From contig OX377204.1 of NCBI GenBank assembly GCA_947396885.1, positions 51,323,139 through 51,387,138 on the forward strand: 64,000 nucleotides of DNA, given 5' to 3'. The stretch comes from Heligmosomoides polygyrus polygyrus (Eukaryota; Nematoda; Chromadorea; Rhabditida; Heligmosomidae). Under the pieces are notes generated by a model. That model searched no databases and had not been told where the DNA came from. It saw only the letters and a program-made list of their open reading frames with translations. Each line of letters begins with the position of its first letter. Position 1 is the first letter of the stretch. Below are positions 45,143 to 55,451 of this stretch, in pieces. The translations under genes were made by a program, and so were the position numbers.

Positions 45143-48100
45143 GTACAATACCGCTCGCGCCGCACGGTCAAAAGTGGGCGAAAAAACGCCAACATAGCGT
45201 CGCAAAGCGTCGCACGCTCATAACTCCTTCAGTTTTAGGTTTCTTGAATAAAGGTTGGTACCATTCGATTCGCCTCTTCGAGATCTACACAAACATGTGT
45301 AAAACTTTACCGGAACACCCGTATTTTCGCCGTGGGTGGTCCAAAATTGGCTGGACGGGCGATTAGAGCAGCTTATTTCCCAGGATATGCGTGCTTTAGG
45401 AGTATCTCAAAGATGGCGTACGTCGCCAGTGCTCTGTCATGCCAGGAATGCCCCGAGAGTGCGCCGTGCACAATGCACACAGAACCTAACCTATCAATCG
45501 AGTGGGCGAGCGCATGTCCTATGCGCTTCTATCTTCTCTCACTGGGAACTGCGACGTTTTCAAGACTATTTCGAGCCGTTTGGAGAATGTTATCAGAAAT
45601 TCACCGCCACCCCACTCAGGATTAGCTCCAATCTGTCCCAGCGAAACTTTGATGTGCGCTGTGAACAATGCATACAGAATCGAACCTTTCAATCAAGGGG
45701 GGGGGGACAGCTTGTAGACTGAGCGTTTGGGGAGTTTTATCAGAAATTTGCAGCCGCCCTAGTCAGGAGTTGCTCTAAGGCTGTCTAGCGAGCCTTTGAA
45801 GTGCGCCGTGAACAATACATACGGATTCGAACCTTTCAATCGAAGGGGGCGACCGCTCGCAAATTGCACGAATGGACGTGTTCGGAGCGCAATAGCTCTG
45901 TCAAGTTGTAACCTTTCATGCTGCAGCTTATAGGTTTTGTAGGCAGTCGAACGTTCTGTACGTGCGCCAAAGTAAAAACGGACGTCGGATTCGTAATCAG
46001 CACCCCAATTAATCCCTAGACGATTTTGGACGAAGTTTGCACGAGGAGATTTGGCCAATTTCGAAAATACCGGTTTTCAATGACGTCATTATCCGCACAG
46101 CTCGGCCTAGGGCGCCACGTCCTCGATGGAGTATGGATATTGCCGAAAAATCTATGTTTCCAAAATCGGTCGACATTGATACAATTCGATAGCGCTCTTC
46201 AAGCAGAACAGAACGATGTTATTGGGAGTGTCGAAAACCCAAATATGGACAAGTAAGAGTGCAGGAAACTTCAATCGCTAAGCCCGCCGCCCTAAAACGG
46301 CAGATGGGGCTAAGGCAGTTTAGGCAGCTGAGAAGTTCTGATCACGTCATCGTAAAGTACCGTACCTTAAGCGCTCTGTTCGCGTACGCATTTCGAGGCT
46401 TTAGCTCGCGGCGTCTTCTCGCAGTGGTTAACCGAATTCGGAAAAAAATGCATCACGCAAGCCTCACCTGCATTTTTGCACCGCTGTAACATTGCCCCCT
46501 CCTAAGCTAAGCCATTCTACTTTAGTAAACTTATATATCGTTCTACTGCCTACAATAAACACAAGTTGCAGCCGAAACGATTCGAACTCGACAGAGTTAT
46601 TGTGCTCCGAACACGCCCGCGCGTGCAATTCAGCGCAACAACGGCAGACGCTCTCCGCGCTGTTTCTCGCCCAGATTACAGTTTTTCCCACTCTAAATGA
46701 CACGATTCAATTCAGCATGAAAAGCTCTATCAAACGGCATCAAGCATGGCCCAACACGAAGACATCGTTTTTCGATGACGTTATCGTGCTTCCGCCGCGG
46801 CCTCCTCTATGCTAAACAGTCAAAAAATTGATGATTCCAAAATCGGTCGAGATTGATACCGTTCGATAGCGCTTTTCATGCTAAACGGAACTGTGCCATT
46901 ACGAGTGTCGAAAACTCAAATCTGGGTGAGTAGGAGCGCAAGAAACTCTAACCGTTAGCTTTTGCCGCTCTAAAACGCCAGCCGAGGCTAAGGCAGTTTA
47001 GGCAAATGAGGAGCTATGAGCATATCGTCGTAAAGTACCTTAGGCACTCTGTTCACGTACGTATTTTAAAGCCGTCAGCTCGCCGCATCTTCTCGCAGTA
47101 GTCCACGGAAATCGGAAAAAAATGCTTCACACAATCCTCACCTGCATTTTCGCACCCCTATAACATTGCCCCTTCCTAAGCTAAACCATTCTACTTTGGC
47201 GCACGTACAGAACGTTCGACTGACCTACAAAACCTATAAGCTGCAGCATGAAAGGTTACAACTTGACAGAGCTATTGCGCTCCGAACACGCCCATTCGTG
47301 CAATTTGCGAGCGGTCGCCCCTTCGATTGAAAGGTTCGAATCCGTATGTATTGTTCACGGCGCACTTCAAAGGCTCGCTAGACAGCCTTAGAGCAACTCC
47401 TGACTAGGGCGGCTGCAAATTTCTGACAAAACTCCCCAAACGCTCAGTCTACAAGCTGTCCCCCCTCCTCGATTGAAAGGTTCGATTGTCTATGCATGTT
47501 CATGGCGCACTCCAAAGGCTCGCTGGACAGCCTTAGAGCAACTCCTGACTAGGGCGGCAAGAAATTTCTGATAAAACTCCCCAAACGCTCAGTCTACAAG
47601 CTGTCCCCCCCCCTTGATTGAAAGGTTCGATTCTGTATGCATTGTTCACAGCGCACACCAAAGTTTCGCTGGGACAGATTGGAGCTAATCCTGAGTGGGG
47701 TGGCGGGAAATTTCTGATAACATTCTCCAAACGGCTCGAAATAGTCTTGAAAACGTCGCAGTTCCCAGTGAGAGAAGATAGAAGCGCAGAGGACATGCGC
47801 TCGCCCACTCGATTGATAGGTTAGGTTCTGTGTGCATTGTGCACGGCGCACTCTCGGGGCATTCCCGGCATGCAGAGCACTGGCGACGTACGCCATCTTT
47901 GTGATACTCCTAAAGCACGCATATCCTATAAATAAGCTGCTCTAATCGCCCGTCCAGCCAATTTTGGACCACCCACGGCGAAAATACGGGTGTTCCGGTA
48001 AAGTTTTACACATGTTTGTGTAGATCTCGAAGAGGCGAATCGAATGGTACCAACCTTTATTCAAGAAACCTAAAACTGAAGGAGTTATGAGCGTGCGACC

Positions 48101-48165
48101 CTTTGCGACGCTATGTTGGCGTTTTTTCGCCCACTTTTGACCGTGCGGCGCGAGCGGTATTGTAC
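45143..48165. mobile_element. Large foldback element FB1 (3.0 kb)
   Basis: The arms are 45143-45975 and 47205-48165 and are near-perfect reverse complements, with tips GTACAATACCGCTCGCG. Each arm contains units of about 145 bp, each starting with a B-box-like GATTGAAAGGTTCGA: four in the right arm (47320, 47461, 47606, 47803) and three in the left. The core (46255-47200) is a direct duplication: about 46260-46540 is repeated at 46920-47200 (AAGGCAGTTTAGGCA, CCTCACCTGCATTTT, TAACATTGCCCC). No transposase is present. The octamers outside the tips (CGATAACT, CAACAATT) do not match, so the insertion mechanism is not shown. Confidence 0.82.
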
Positions 48166-49173
48166 CAACAATTTTTGAGTAAAGCTGACTTCATGTTTCG
48201 CCTTAATTTGCTCCTCATCTTGTGATTATACCTGAACAGGAACACCTATGTTAATATTATTCCAATTACGACTCAAACTGCTGTTCATAACTGTATGTAC
48301 AACAGGGGTGCACACAAAATTCTGTGCGTTAAATTTTTTATCGAAATTTTTTAAGGAAACTTTTCGTTAAATTCCGCTAAAAAATGCAATTAGCTGCAAG
48401 CCATTATTTCAAGTGAAAAAATCAAGGAAAGCCTTATACGTTTCAGCTTCAAGAGGTAAACAGCTAAAGTCCAAGGAATGGAGTGCAAAACTGCAATGTA
48501 AAATAAACAATTCATCATCATCAAACACAGAAAAATGAATAAGCATTCAGCAACAAATTATCTGCAGGGTGTGGAATAAGAGAGGTATGGACTATCATGC
48601 AAGATGATCACCGACGAGGCATCTTAAAATGTGCGATCCGGCAAAACCCGGAGTTCCCCTTTCTTTGTTCTTTGCAAAACCGTTTTGAGTGACTGTTATA
48701 CGAGCATATACAGTCTCGATGCGGGCACCAGACCATTAAGTGCAGAAAGATTTAATAAAGATACAATTCAAATATGTCAGTGGAATGTGAACACGTTGTC
48801 GAACGCACGATTTTCGAGTGCCTGGTGTGTGGAGCCTATCCATTTTTTGCAACGTCGAGACCGTGACACGACATCGTGTCACACGGTCGTTCACTGCTGA
48901 AAGGGTTTGATACGCCGTCAACCTGTTAACGTTCAGAAAAGTAGCTTTCCTAAATTTTGTTATTAGCGTTTTTCTAAAATCGTTTAAAATACGTCCAGTG
49001 GCCGAAATCATTCTCTCTTCAGGACTGTTCCAGGTGGCGAGCAAAAGTGTTCTGGGATAAGCATTGCCAGGTGAGGATAGGCATATCTTACGACCAGCTT
49101 AGACCAGTATCTTTGTGGATTCGTTGACGTGCTTGGGAGCTCGGCGAAGCATTTTCTAGCTTCATAATGCATT

Positions 49174-49441
49174 AAAGAATAAGGATAAAGGGCAGCATCA
49201 CTCAATCACTATCCGCGCCACGCATTCCACTTCTAGCGGATGTCGTGGAGGCGATTTGAATGCGTGTTTGGTCATACAATGACTTGCGTTGGCCAGCCGA
49301 CAAGGGACAAGTCTGGTACCAATTCACCGACCCCGGAGGATGGAAGGCTTGGTTGGCCTGGGCAGGAAATCCGAACCAAGAACCTGGTATCGGGGCACGC
49401 AACAGCCGGTATCTCCTCCGACAGCGCTACACGCGCCCCAA
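49174..49441 (-). mobile_element. tRNA-derived SINE-A, copy 2
   Basis: The insertion is flanked by AATGCATT at 49166-49173 and 49442-49449, with flank similarity continuing a few bases. It is collinear with copy 1: TGTCGTGGAGGCGA, TTTGGTCATACAATGACTTG, GGTACCAATTCACCGACCCC, GAACCTGGTATCGG. The minus-strand head has A-box TGTAGCGCTGTCGG and B-box GGTTCGGATTTCC. The tail is an AAGGATAAAGG stretch at the left edge. It lies in the left arm region of the hAT-like element and is therefore younger than that element. Confidence 0.85.
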
Positions 49442-49589
49442 AATGCATTTAAAAAATTCCAAAAATTCAAAGCAAATCCATGAAAACATTAAATATTCTT
49501 GCTGATTTCAATAGTTTTTTAGGAACAGTTCTAACAGGGAAGATGAGACCTGCAACATTTATGAAGACTAAGGGTAAATGTGATAAACT

Positions 49590-50010
49590 GACTGACCGGG
49601 AACTGTCTGAACGGTGCGCCGGAACGGCAGGAACGAGTACTATATGTAGCGAGAATCCTCGTCCACCAAGTAGTAACAGAACATGTTTTGTTTTTGCCGA
49701 ATCCTTGAGGCAAACGAGAGCGAGCTCTTCACGGCAGCGCAAGGTCCTTGTGTCGTGAACTGGGTGGCGCAGTGGTGGAGGGGAGCCCTTGGGTTCATGA
49801 GGTCGAGGGTTTGGTTCCCATGCTACGCTACGTTTCTGCAATTTGCTATAGTATCGGATTTCCATAGAGATTTCCATATCTGAACTTGTTTTTGGAGTTT
49901 GCTATGATAAGATGTTTTTATTACTTATTATTTGTCGACATCTCGTAATTCACCAGCAATGTCCGAAATATGCCAAATGCGATTATATATGAAATATTTA
50001 TGAAATAACT
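49590..50010 (+). repeat. Left inverted arm of the hAT-like element with tRNA-like segment
   Basis: This arm matches the reverse complement of 53430-53850 (AACTGTCTGAACGGT, CGCCGGAACGGCA, CAGAACATGTTTTG, GAATCCTTGAGGCAAACGA, TTACGAGATGT in reverse). At 49752-49825 it contains A-box TGGCGCAGTGG and B-box-like GGTTTGGTTCCC. The right arm has the same boxes with a shorter interval. It is not a functional tRNA gene because no acceptor stem can be closed. Confidence 0.75.
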
Positions 50011-50560
50011 TCACCACCAATGATACACATGCACAAAGTGCATAAAACAGTAAGACTGACCACAGTAGGGACAACGTATGAAGGTTACAGTTTCTTCACA
50101 TTTTGACTCATCACATGGGCCGAGGTCTTCCGGGCATGCCATTCCACTCGGGTTTTCGAAGCAGCCAAGATGTTGGTAATGATGATGTTGAGGTGATGCT
50201 TCATTTTCATTTTTTCAAAGAAATCTAAAGCAGTGGCTATTACTTTGTCTGGTGCGAGATTGCTTCACACCTCCTGGCCAGTGTTCCAAATATGCAGAAT
50301 ACGATGATATATGAAGTATTCATGAAAAACCCTCAACAGTAATCATGCACGGGCACAAAATGCATAAAACACTAAGACCGATACTCATCACATGGGCATA
50401 GGTCTTCCGGGACTTGGGTTTTCGAAACAACCACGATGTGTGATGATGATGTTTCATTTTCATTTGCTTCTTTTTTTCTTCAGAGAAATCTAAAGCAGTG
50501 GCAAGTGCTTTCTCCGCTGCGAAATTGTTTCACAGCTCCTGCCCAATGGTACTACTCTGC
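49965..50560 (-). repeat. Two tandem units of about 320 bp encoding a cysteine/histidine-rich peptide
   Basis: Unit 1 (49965-50286) and unit 2 (50287-50560) share AAATATGC, GATATATGAA, AAATGCATAAAACA, CATCACATGGGC, AGGTCTTCCGGG and TCTAAAGCAGTGGC. On the minus strand, unit 1 is open from about 50215 to 50035. It contains CPEDLGPCDESKCEET and then CPYCGQSYCFMHFVHVYHWW before a stop, a pattern of paired cysteines and histidines like a zinc-binding module. Unit 2 is a decayed version with a stop inside. It may be the remnant of a transposon-encoded or captured host exon. I cannot name the family. Confidence 0.5.
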
Positions 50561-51083
50561 AGTCCCAGCCTGGAACCGCGATACAGTCAACTTTCCCCAG
50601 TTCTCAAACTCGTATTGGATAACAATTCTAGTATAGCCAAACCTTTTCCTCCGAAACGATCTGTCCTCCCGAAAACGTGATAGTGCCTTCAGTGGTTGGT
50701 GGTGTCGTGACTCCGGCACAGTCCTCTTCTGGTTGTAACTCTTGGTCCCCTTCTTCCACTACCTCCAACTTCTTCACTCTTCGATTTCCAGTTGTCGCAG
50801 TTCGAAATCCTGTAGGATACTTGCTATCCTTTCCGCCAGCTTCGTTTCTTCTCTCGAAGGGACAGCATCCAGTGGAGTTCCGCACTTCAGTATCAGTAGG
50901 TGAATGACCACCCGAGGGTTAGCAGACATTCTAGAGTCAGTATTGGCGGCGGCAGCTTGTTATGACCGCGCGGCTTTGTAAGCATAACAGAGGCGAGAAT
51001 ATTGATCGAGGTGGTAGGTCAGGTTGAAGATCATGTGGTCCCCTCCTACTATACATTGGATCCGATCGAAAACCTTCGGATAG

Positions 51084-51263
51084 TTGGATGATTCGGATAA
51101 GGGCGATTTCGCGGACCCCGGATTTTTGGATGATTCGGATAACGGCGATTTTGCGGAACCCGGATTTTTGGATGATTCGGATAAGGGCAATTTTGCGGAC
51201 CCCGGATTTTTGGATGATTCGGATAACGGCAATTTCGCGGAGACCGGATTTCGGATATCCGAC
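51084..51263 (+). repeat. 45-bp minisatellite, about 4 units
   Basis: Units begin at 51084, 51129, 51174 and 51219, each starting GGATGATTCGGATAA and ending CCGGATTTTT. Because 45 is a multiple of three, the array is open in several frames (for example a repeated DDSDKGDFADPGFL), which is not evidence of a protein. The same unit makes the array at 53112-53260. Confidence 0.93.
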
Positions 51264-51399
51264 TCATTAAGGCAAGATGCAGTTTATCAGAATTCTAGCG
51301 TTCTTTAAAGAGGAATCTATCCCTCAATAACAGCAGCAGTGCGTGTATCGAAAGACTCTCACTTCTCGTCAAGGAAGGAAACACCAAGAGCTGGATGAT

Positions 51400-52170
51400 T
51401 CCAATCAGGGATGGGCGAAAACTCCGTTTCCATGTTTCGAATTTTGGTTTCCGGCGGCCGTTTTTAATCCTTCCGTTCCGTTCCGTGTTCCACTCTTTTT
51501 TGGGCCGGAAGACGGAACGGTGACTCATCACTCACTGATTGCTTGCTTTGCAGTGCCTTCATTCACCTCTTGAACATAATCTAAAGGCTGAAGAAAGAGA
51601 TTAACTATGCGTTTGTGATTGTGTTTCTTTCAAAGCGATGGTGCATCCTGATGTCGAAACAGTAACCAAATTGGATTCTTTTTCTGTTCTTGAAAGGATG
51701 TACTATCGAATAGCGTAGGTCCACAAAGGTTCCATGAGTGTTTGAGTAAAGGATCAAACTCTTTATCCGGAGTAGCTTATGTTTTTCCCTAGTAATCGTA
51801 GGTGTGGCCTGGAGCACCAAATCTAGATCAGTGTTCTATAAACACTTTCAGGCTGCTAACAATGCGCTCCTTAAGGACATTGGATCTATCCTAGTCGAAG
51901 GAGGGCGTGCGGTGTCTTGTTTCTCCAATCCCCTCCTCCGAGTTTGTTTCAGAGCTTCAGCTGCCGCCAAATGATACAATGGTACCCATGCGAACTCAGA
52001 GAGTGGGTGACGTGTCGTGAATGCTGAACGCAACTGTAACCTTGACTCCGCTCCCTCCTAAATGGGATAGACCTGGAACATTCAATAAGACCGGTTAAGT
52101 GCTATGAGTGGCAAAATCTCTGACATCTTTCTCGTCAGATGGGTTGATTGCGTTTAAAATACTTTTTTCC
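51400..52170 (+). repeat. Rep-A copy 2 (uninterrupted)
   Basis: This copy is contiguous where copy 1 (18795-26286) is split by a LINE end and by the BEL block. It therefore serves as the pre-insertion reference for both events. It contains the GTTCCG-rich start, the GGGATAGACC and AAGACCGGTTAAGTGCTATG stretch, and TGCGTTTAAAATACTTTTTTCC. Confidence 0.8.
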
Positions 52171-52225
52171 TATTAACAGAGAGATTTTGCACAAACTTCG
52201 ATTTGTTACACTAGTAATGTTTGAA

Positions 52226-52530
52226 AATTCATCTTAGTAATAATACGAATACAAGGATTTTTTACTGTTATATGTTGCTGAAAAGGAGTCGCATGCTGCC
52301 TTGCCCGTTATCCAAATTCGGTAACGGCAACTCAATTATTACTACCATTACGGATATATGTATGTTTATGAAAAATTAGACGAAGTAATAAGTTTTGAAT
52401 AATTTCCGTTTCGGCGATCCGTATTTCGGTTTCCATTTTTGAGCCATTCCGTTCCGTATACCGTCTTCCGCTTTTCTGTAAAAAAAATTCCCTCACATCC
52501 CTGATTCCAAGATGAATTATTCTAAGATCC
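52226..52530 (+). repeat. Rep-B copy 2 (uninterrupted)
   Basis: This is the contiguous counterpart of 32641-33850. It is the reference showing that 32739-33702 is an insertion. It is followed directly by a small hairpin element. Confidence 0.78.
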
Positions 52531-52560
52531 GGGCTTTCCAAAATGCCATTATCAAATAAC

Positions 52561-52766
52561 GCAAATTGGGTCGATGAGGGGTCACCATGTATTCAGCACT
52601 TTTCCTCCTTCATAAGAAGGCAGATGAATGTCGAACATCAGAAATGGTCTAACACAGTTCATCAAGTGGTAGACACACAAGTGTTGAATAACAGTTTTAA
52701 TTTCATGCAGCACAAAGTGCGGTATGGAGCTGTTCTACATGGTGACCCCCTCGACCCAATTTGCGC
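52561..52766. mobile_element. Small hairpin MITE
   Basis: CGCAAATTGGGTCGA near 52561 and GGGGTCACCATGTA near 52579 face their reverse complements, ending TCGACCCAATTTGCG at 52766. The inverted repeats are about 28 bp and the whole is about 206 bp. There is no coding content. The target duplication is unclear. Confidence 0.65.
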
Positions 52767-53111
52767 CGAATGCTGTACGATGTGAAACAGCGAAGTGCGG
52801 ATCAGAGTACGTGCTTAATCCCTTCTCTCCTTCAGTCCCCGTCCTTCTTGCCCCACGGCAGCGCAACATGATGTTTGAGGAAACAGATGCAAAGATCGAC
52901 GTCACGCTCAGCAGCGTGCTAACTGTATTCAACGTCATTACGACACTACTTTACATTGGGGCGCGAAAACGTATGACTCAGCAGCGTGCCCGCCCGCGAA
53001 ACTCGTTATGAATGCACTTTTATTCGAGATGCCCGATTTCAAAATGGAGCGAGGAAATTGAACGCGTTATCCGAAATTATCCGATTTTATCCGAATCATC
53101 CAGGGTCCGGA

Positions 53112-53260
53112 TAATTGGATGATTCGGATAATGGCAATTTCGTGGGCACCGGATTTTTGGATGATTCGGATAAGGGTGATTTTGCAGACCCCGGATTTTT
53201 GGATGATTCGGATAAGGGCAATTTCGCGGTGGCCGGATAATTGGATGATTCGGATCGGAT
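53112..53260 (+). repeat. 45-bp minisatellite, about 3 units
   Basis: This array uses the same unit as the array at 51084, in the same orientation, with units starting near 53112, 53158 and 53203 and a partial fourth. It abuts the right inverted tip of the 51050-53293 element. Confidence 0.9.
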
Positions 53261-53429
53261 ATCCGAAAATGATGCATTCGGATCCAATGTATACCTCCTA
53301 CACTGTGAGTACACTGGTGGCACTCACCTCACCGACACTAATAAATTGCATTTGAAGCATTTTTCTAGCTTTCTGCCGCTGTCTCATGTTGTTCCAGCGT
53401 AAAATTTTCTTACACTGACAATGAGAACA

Positions 53430-53850
53430 ATTTATAGGAGTAAAAATTTCATATATGATCGCTTTTTGCATATTTCGGGCATTGCTGGTGAATTACGAGA
53501 TGTTGACAAATAATAAGTAGTAAAAACATCTTACCGTAGCAAAGTCCAAAAACAAGGTCAGGCATGGAAATCTCTATGGAGATCCGATACTATGGCAAAG
53601 TGCAAAAACGCAGCGTAGCATGGGAACCGAACCCTCGAATTGCCCTCTACCACTGCGCCATTCAGTCCACGAGACCAGGATCTTGCGCTGCCGTGAAGAC
53701 CACCTTCGTACTCGTTTGCCTCAAGGATTCGGCAAAAACAAAACATGTTCTGTTACTATTTGGAGGACGGGGATTCTACCTATGGTACTCGTTCTTGCCG
53801 TTCCGGCGTACCGTTCAGATAGTTCCCTTGTGAGAAAAAAGTCCGTAAAA
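53430..53850 (-). repeat. Right inverted arm of the hAT-like element with tRNA-like segment
   Basis: Reverse complement of the 49590-50010 arm. On the minus strand, A-box TGGCGCAGTGGTAGAGG and B-box GGTTCGGTTCCC lie at about 53672-53618. The interval between them is shorter than in the left arm, so one arm has changed since duplication. Confidence 0.72.
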
Positions 53851-53971
53851 AATTCCGTTAAAATTCTAAAAATTTCCTTTAATTCGTTTAACCAGATTTT
53901 AACAAAAAATCCCGTTAATTCGTTAAACTCGTTAAATTGTTGACCGTTAAATGTGCACCCCTGATGTACAA

Positions 53972-54666
53972 CCCACTTGGTTACTGATGAATTAGTCATT
54001 AAAATAGCTATTAAAGGTTTTTCGCGGTTTTTGTGCAACCGCTTTTCGTTTGTTTATTACTGAGTCAATATCCAACTTGCTTGGCATTTTTATGTAATTT
54101 CTAATACAGAATTCTTCGCAATATCTGAAGGAATAATTTCTGTTTCTGCGATGCTTAATAATTGTGCTTCGTCGGAGACTTATTGCACTGTGTAGAAAAA
54201 GCAATTCCGGGTTTACTCACTTTGAAACCGAAATGTAATGGAGTGTGTTACGTTCGGTGTCTGGTGCCGCGTTCGCCTCGGACGAGAATCCCTTCGCTAC
54301 GAAATGAGGCGAGTTGAAGAGAACTCGCATTTGCTCATTTCTTTTGTACACGTTCTGGGTCCGATCGCATGCCGCCTCTGAGATTACAAAGAAAAAATTA
54401 TGAAAGAAGCAGCAAGCTACTAGCAGCCGCTAGGATTGCCAGTTATTTATGTAGGACGGTGAAAGGTGGCAGTAAGTAATAGATAGTTGTCATCGGTCCG
54501 CTTTAAGGTTGGGAAACGAGTGCGTGACATCGGCGGATATCTCGAAGCGATCCTTCATTTCATTTTGCGTGTCGCACGGAGCTGTAGTTTAGCGCAGCAG
54601 TTACTGCTGCTTGGTGGGCCAATGTGGGCCAATTGCTAAAAAAGGAGGTCAATTGGTGCGATACTA
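53972..54666. other. Unassigned region
   Basis: This is the right flank of the hAT-like insertion. A short minus-strand open frame (53992-54204) is not recognisable. No repeats were detected. Confidence 0.35.
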
Positions 54667-55451
54667 TTGAAACGATCCATTCGCGGCGGCGCGGCGACTG
54701 ATGCCGCTCGGCGCGACATCCACGCCGGCCGACGCGTTGACCTCATCGCGCGAGCGGTGACCGCCGCCGCCATCGCGACGGATGGCCATTATCGCTCTGG
54801 AGGTCTGCTTTGCTGCATTTTATTCAACTATTCTAGATGAATTCGGTGAAGCCTGAAGAAATTAATGAAACTGGCAAAACCAGTAAAGCTGCCATGATAG
54901 AACCGTAGTAGTAGAATGTCATTATGACAGTGGTTTGTTTAGAGAGACACTTGCAAAGCGTTGGAGATTGCCTTCGTGCTTGGGGATACGTGGACCGATG
55001 GTTAGCAAGTTGAGCAGCCAAGAGTATAAAATTGTCCTGACTGGAATCATTTGCTTACATTTCTGAGTGCTATATTTCCCCAAATTAAATTAGCAAAGGT
55101 TTCTGCGAGCGCACCGTATGCTAACGAATCCTATGCTGACGAAAAAAAACAGCAGCAAAAAGGCGGAATCTATGATGAGCAGTTCGAAACACCTCAGCAG
55201 GTCATCAAGCATTTGAGTCTCAATGAATTGAACTTGACAATAAACGTTCTGGGAAATAGGAAGGGACGTATATCTAAGTGTGGGAAGTGAGGAACTGTTG
55301 ACCTAACTGCGCACCATCTGCAGGCAACATAGACTGTCGTCGCGTCTGCGGCGCTCGACGCGACCTCCTCGGGGGGAGGCGGACGGCGCTGCCGCGTCCG
55401 CGCCGCGCTCCTCGGCATCCATTGCCGCAAACGCGACTATAATCGTTTCAA
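54667..55451. mobile_element. GC-rich inverted-repeat element
   Basis: The left end TTGAAACGATCCATT followed by GCG-rich sequence (54667-54790) is mirrored by the right end (55330-55451), which finishes ATCGTTTCAA. The inverted ends are imperfect, about 100 bp, and much more GC-rich than the surroundings. GATAC occurs just outside each end and may be a 5-bp duplication. On the right it overlaps the tip of FB2, so the duplication is uncertain. A 79-codon frame at 55051-55290 (+) in the middle is unrecognised. Confidence 0.5.

Larger units (their letters stand above)
51050..53293. mobile_element. Inverted-repeat element with 8-bp duplication, nested in the hAT-like element
   Basis: The ends are TATACATTGGATCCGA and its exact reverse complement. 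They are flanked by CCTCCTAC at 51042-51049 and 53294-53301. The inner edges carry 45-bp tandem arrays in the same orientation on both sides (51084-51263 and 53112-53260). Because the tips are inverted but the arrays are direct, the simplest reading is one short array-bearing MITE later split by the 1.8 kb now lying at about 51290-53050. An 8-bp duplication fits hAT, P or Merlin elements; the tips do not settle which. Confidence 0.82.
48303..53963. mobile_element. hAT-like non-autonomous element, 5.66 kb, nested
   Basis: The ends are 12-bp inverted repeats, CAGGGGTGCACA at 48303 and TGTGCACCCCTG ending 53963. They are flanked by a perfect 8-bp duplication, ATGTACAA (48295-48302 and 53964-53971). 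CAGGG-type ends with an 8-bp duplication define the hAT superfamily. Inside, the left stretch 49590-50010 and the right stretch 53430-53850 are reverse complements of each other, so the element is itself partly foldback. No hAT transposase reading was found. Later insertions include SINE-A (49174-49441) and the element at 51050-53293. Confidence 0.88.

Noticed and set aside
45336..45722. Paired open frames in both FB1 arms as a duplicated gene
   Set aside because: They are mirror images created by the inverted repeat; the peptides match no family and the homopolymer runs differ between arms.
45143..48165. A target-site duplication for the large FB1 element
   Set aside because: The 8-10 bp immediately outside the tips do not match in any register I tried by eye.
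49752..49825. A functional tRNA gene
   Set aside because: The A and B boxes are present but no acceptor stem or cloverleaf can be closed, and a second altered copy lies in the opposite arm of the same transposon.
51084..51263. A CRISPR array
   Set aside because: The 45-bp units are contiguous with no unique spacers, and the setting is a eukaryotic transposon.
51084..51308. A repeat-containing protein in the 45-bp array
   Set aside because: The array is open in several frames on both strands only because the period is a multiple of three; no start context, splice sites or conservation support a protein.
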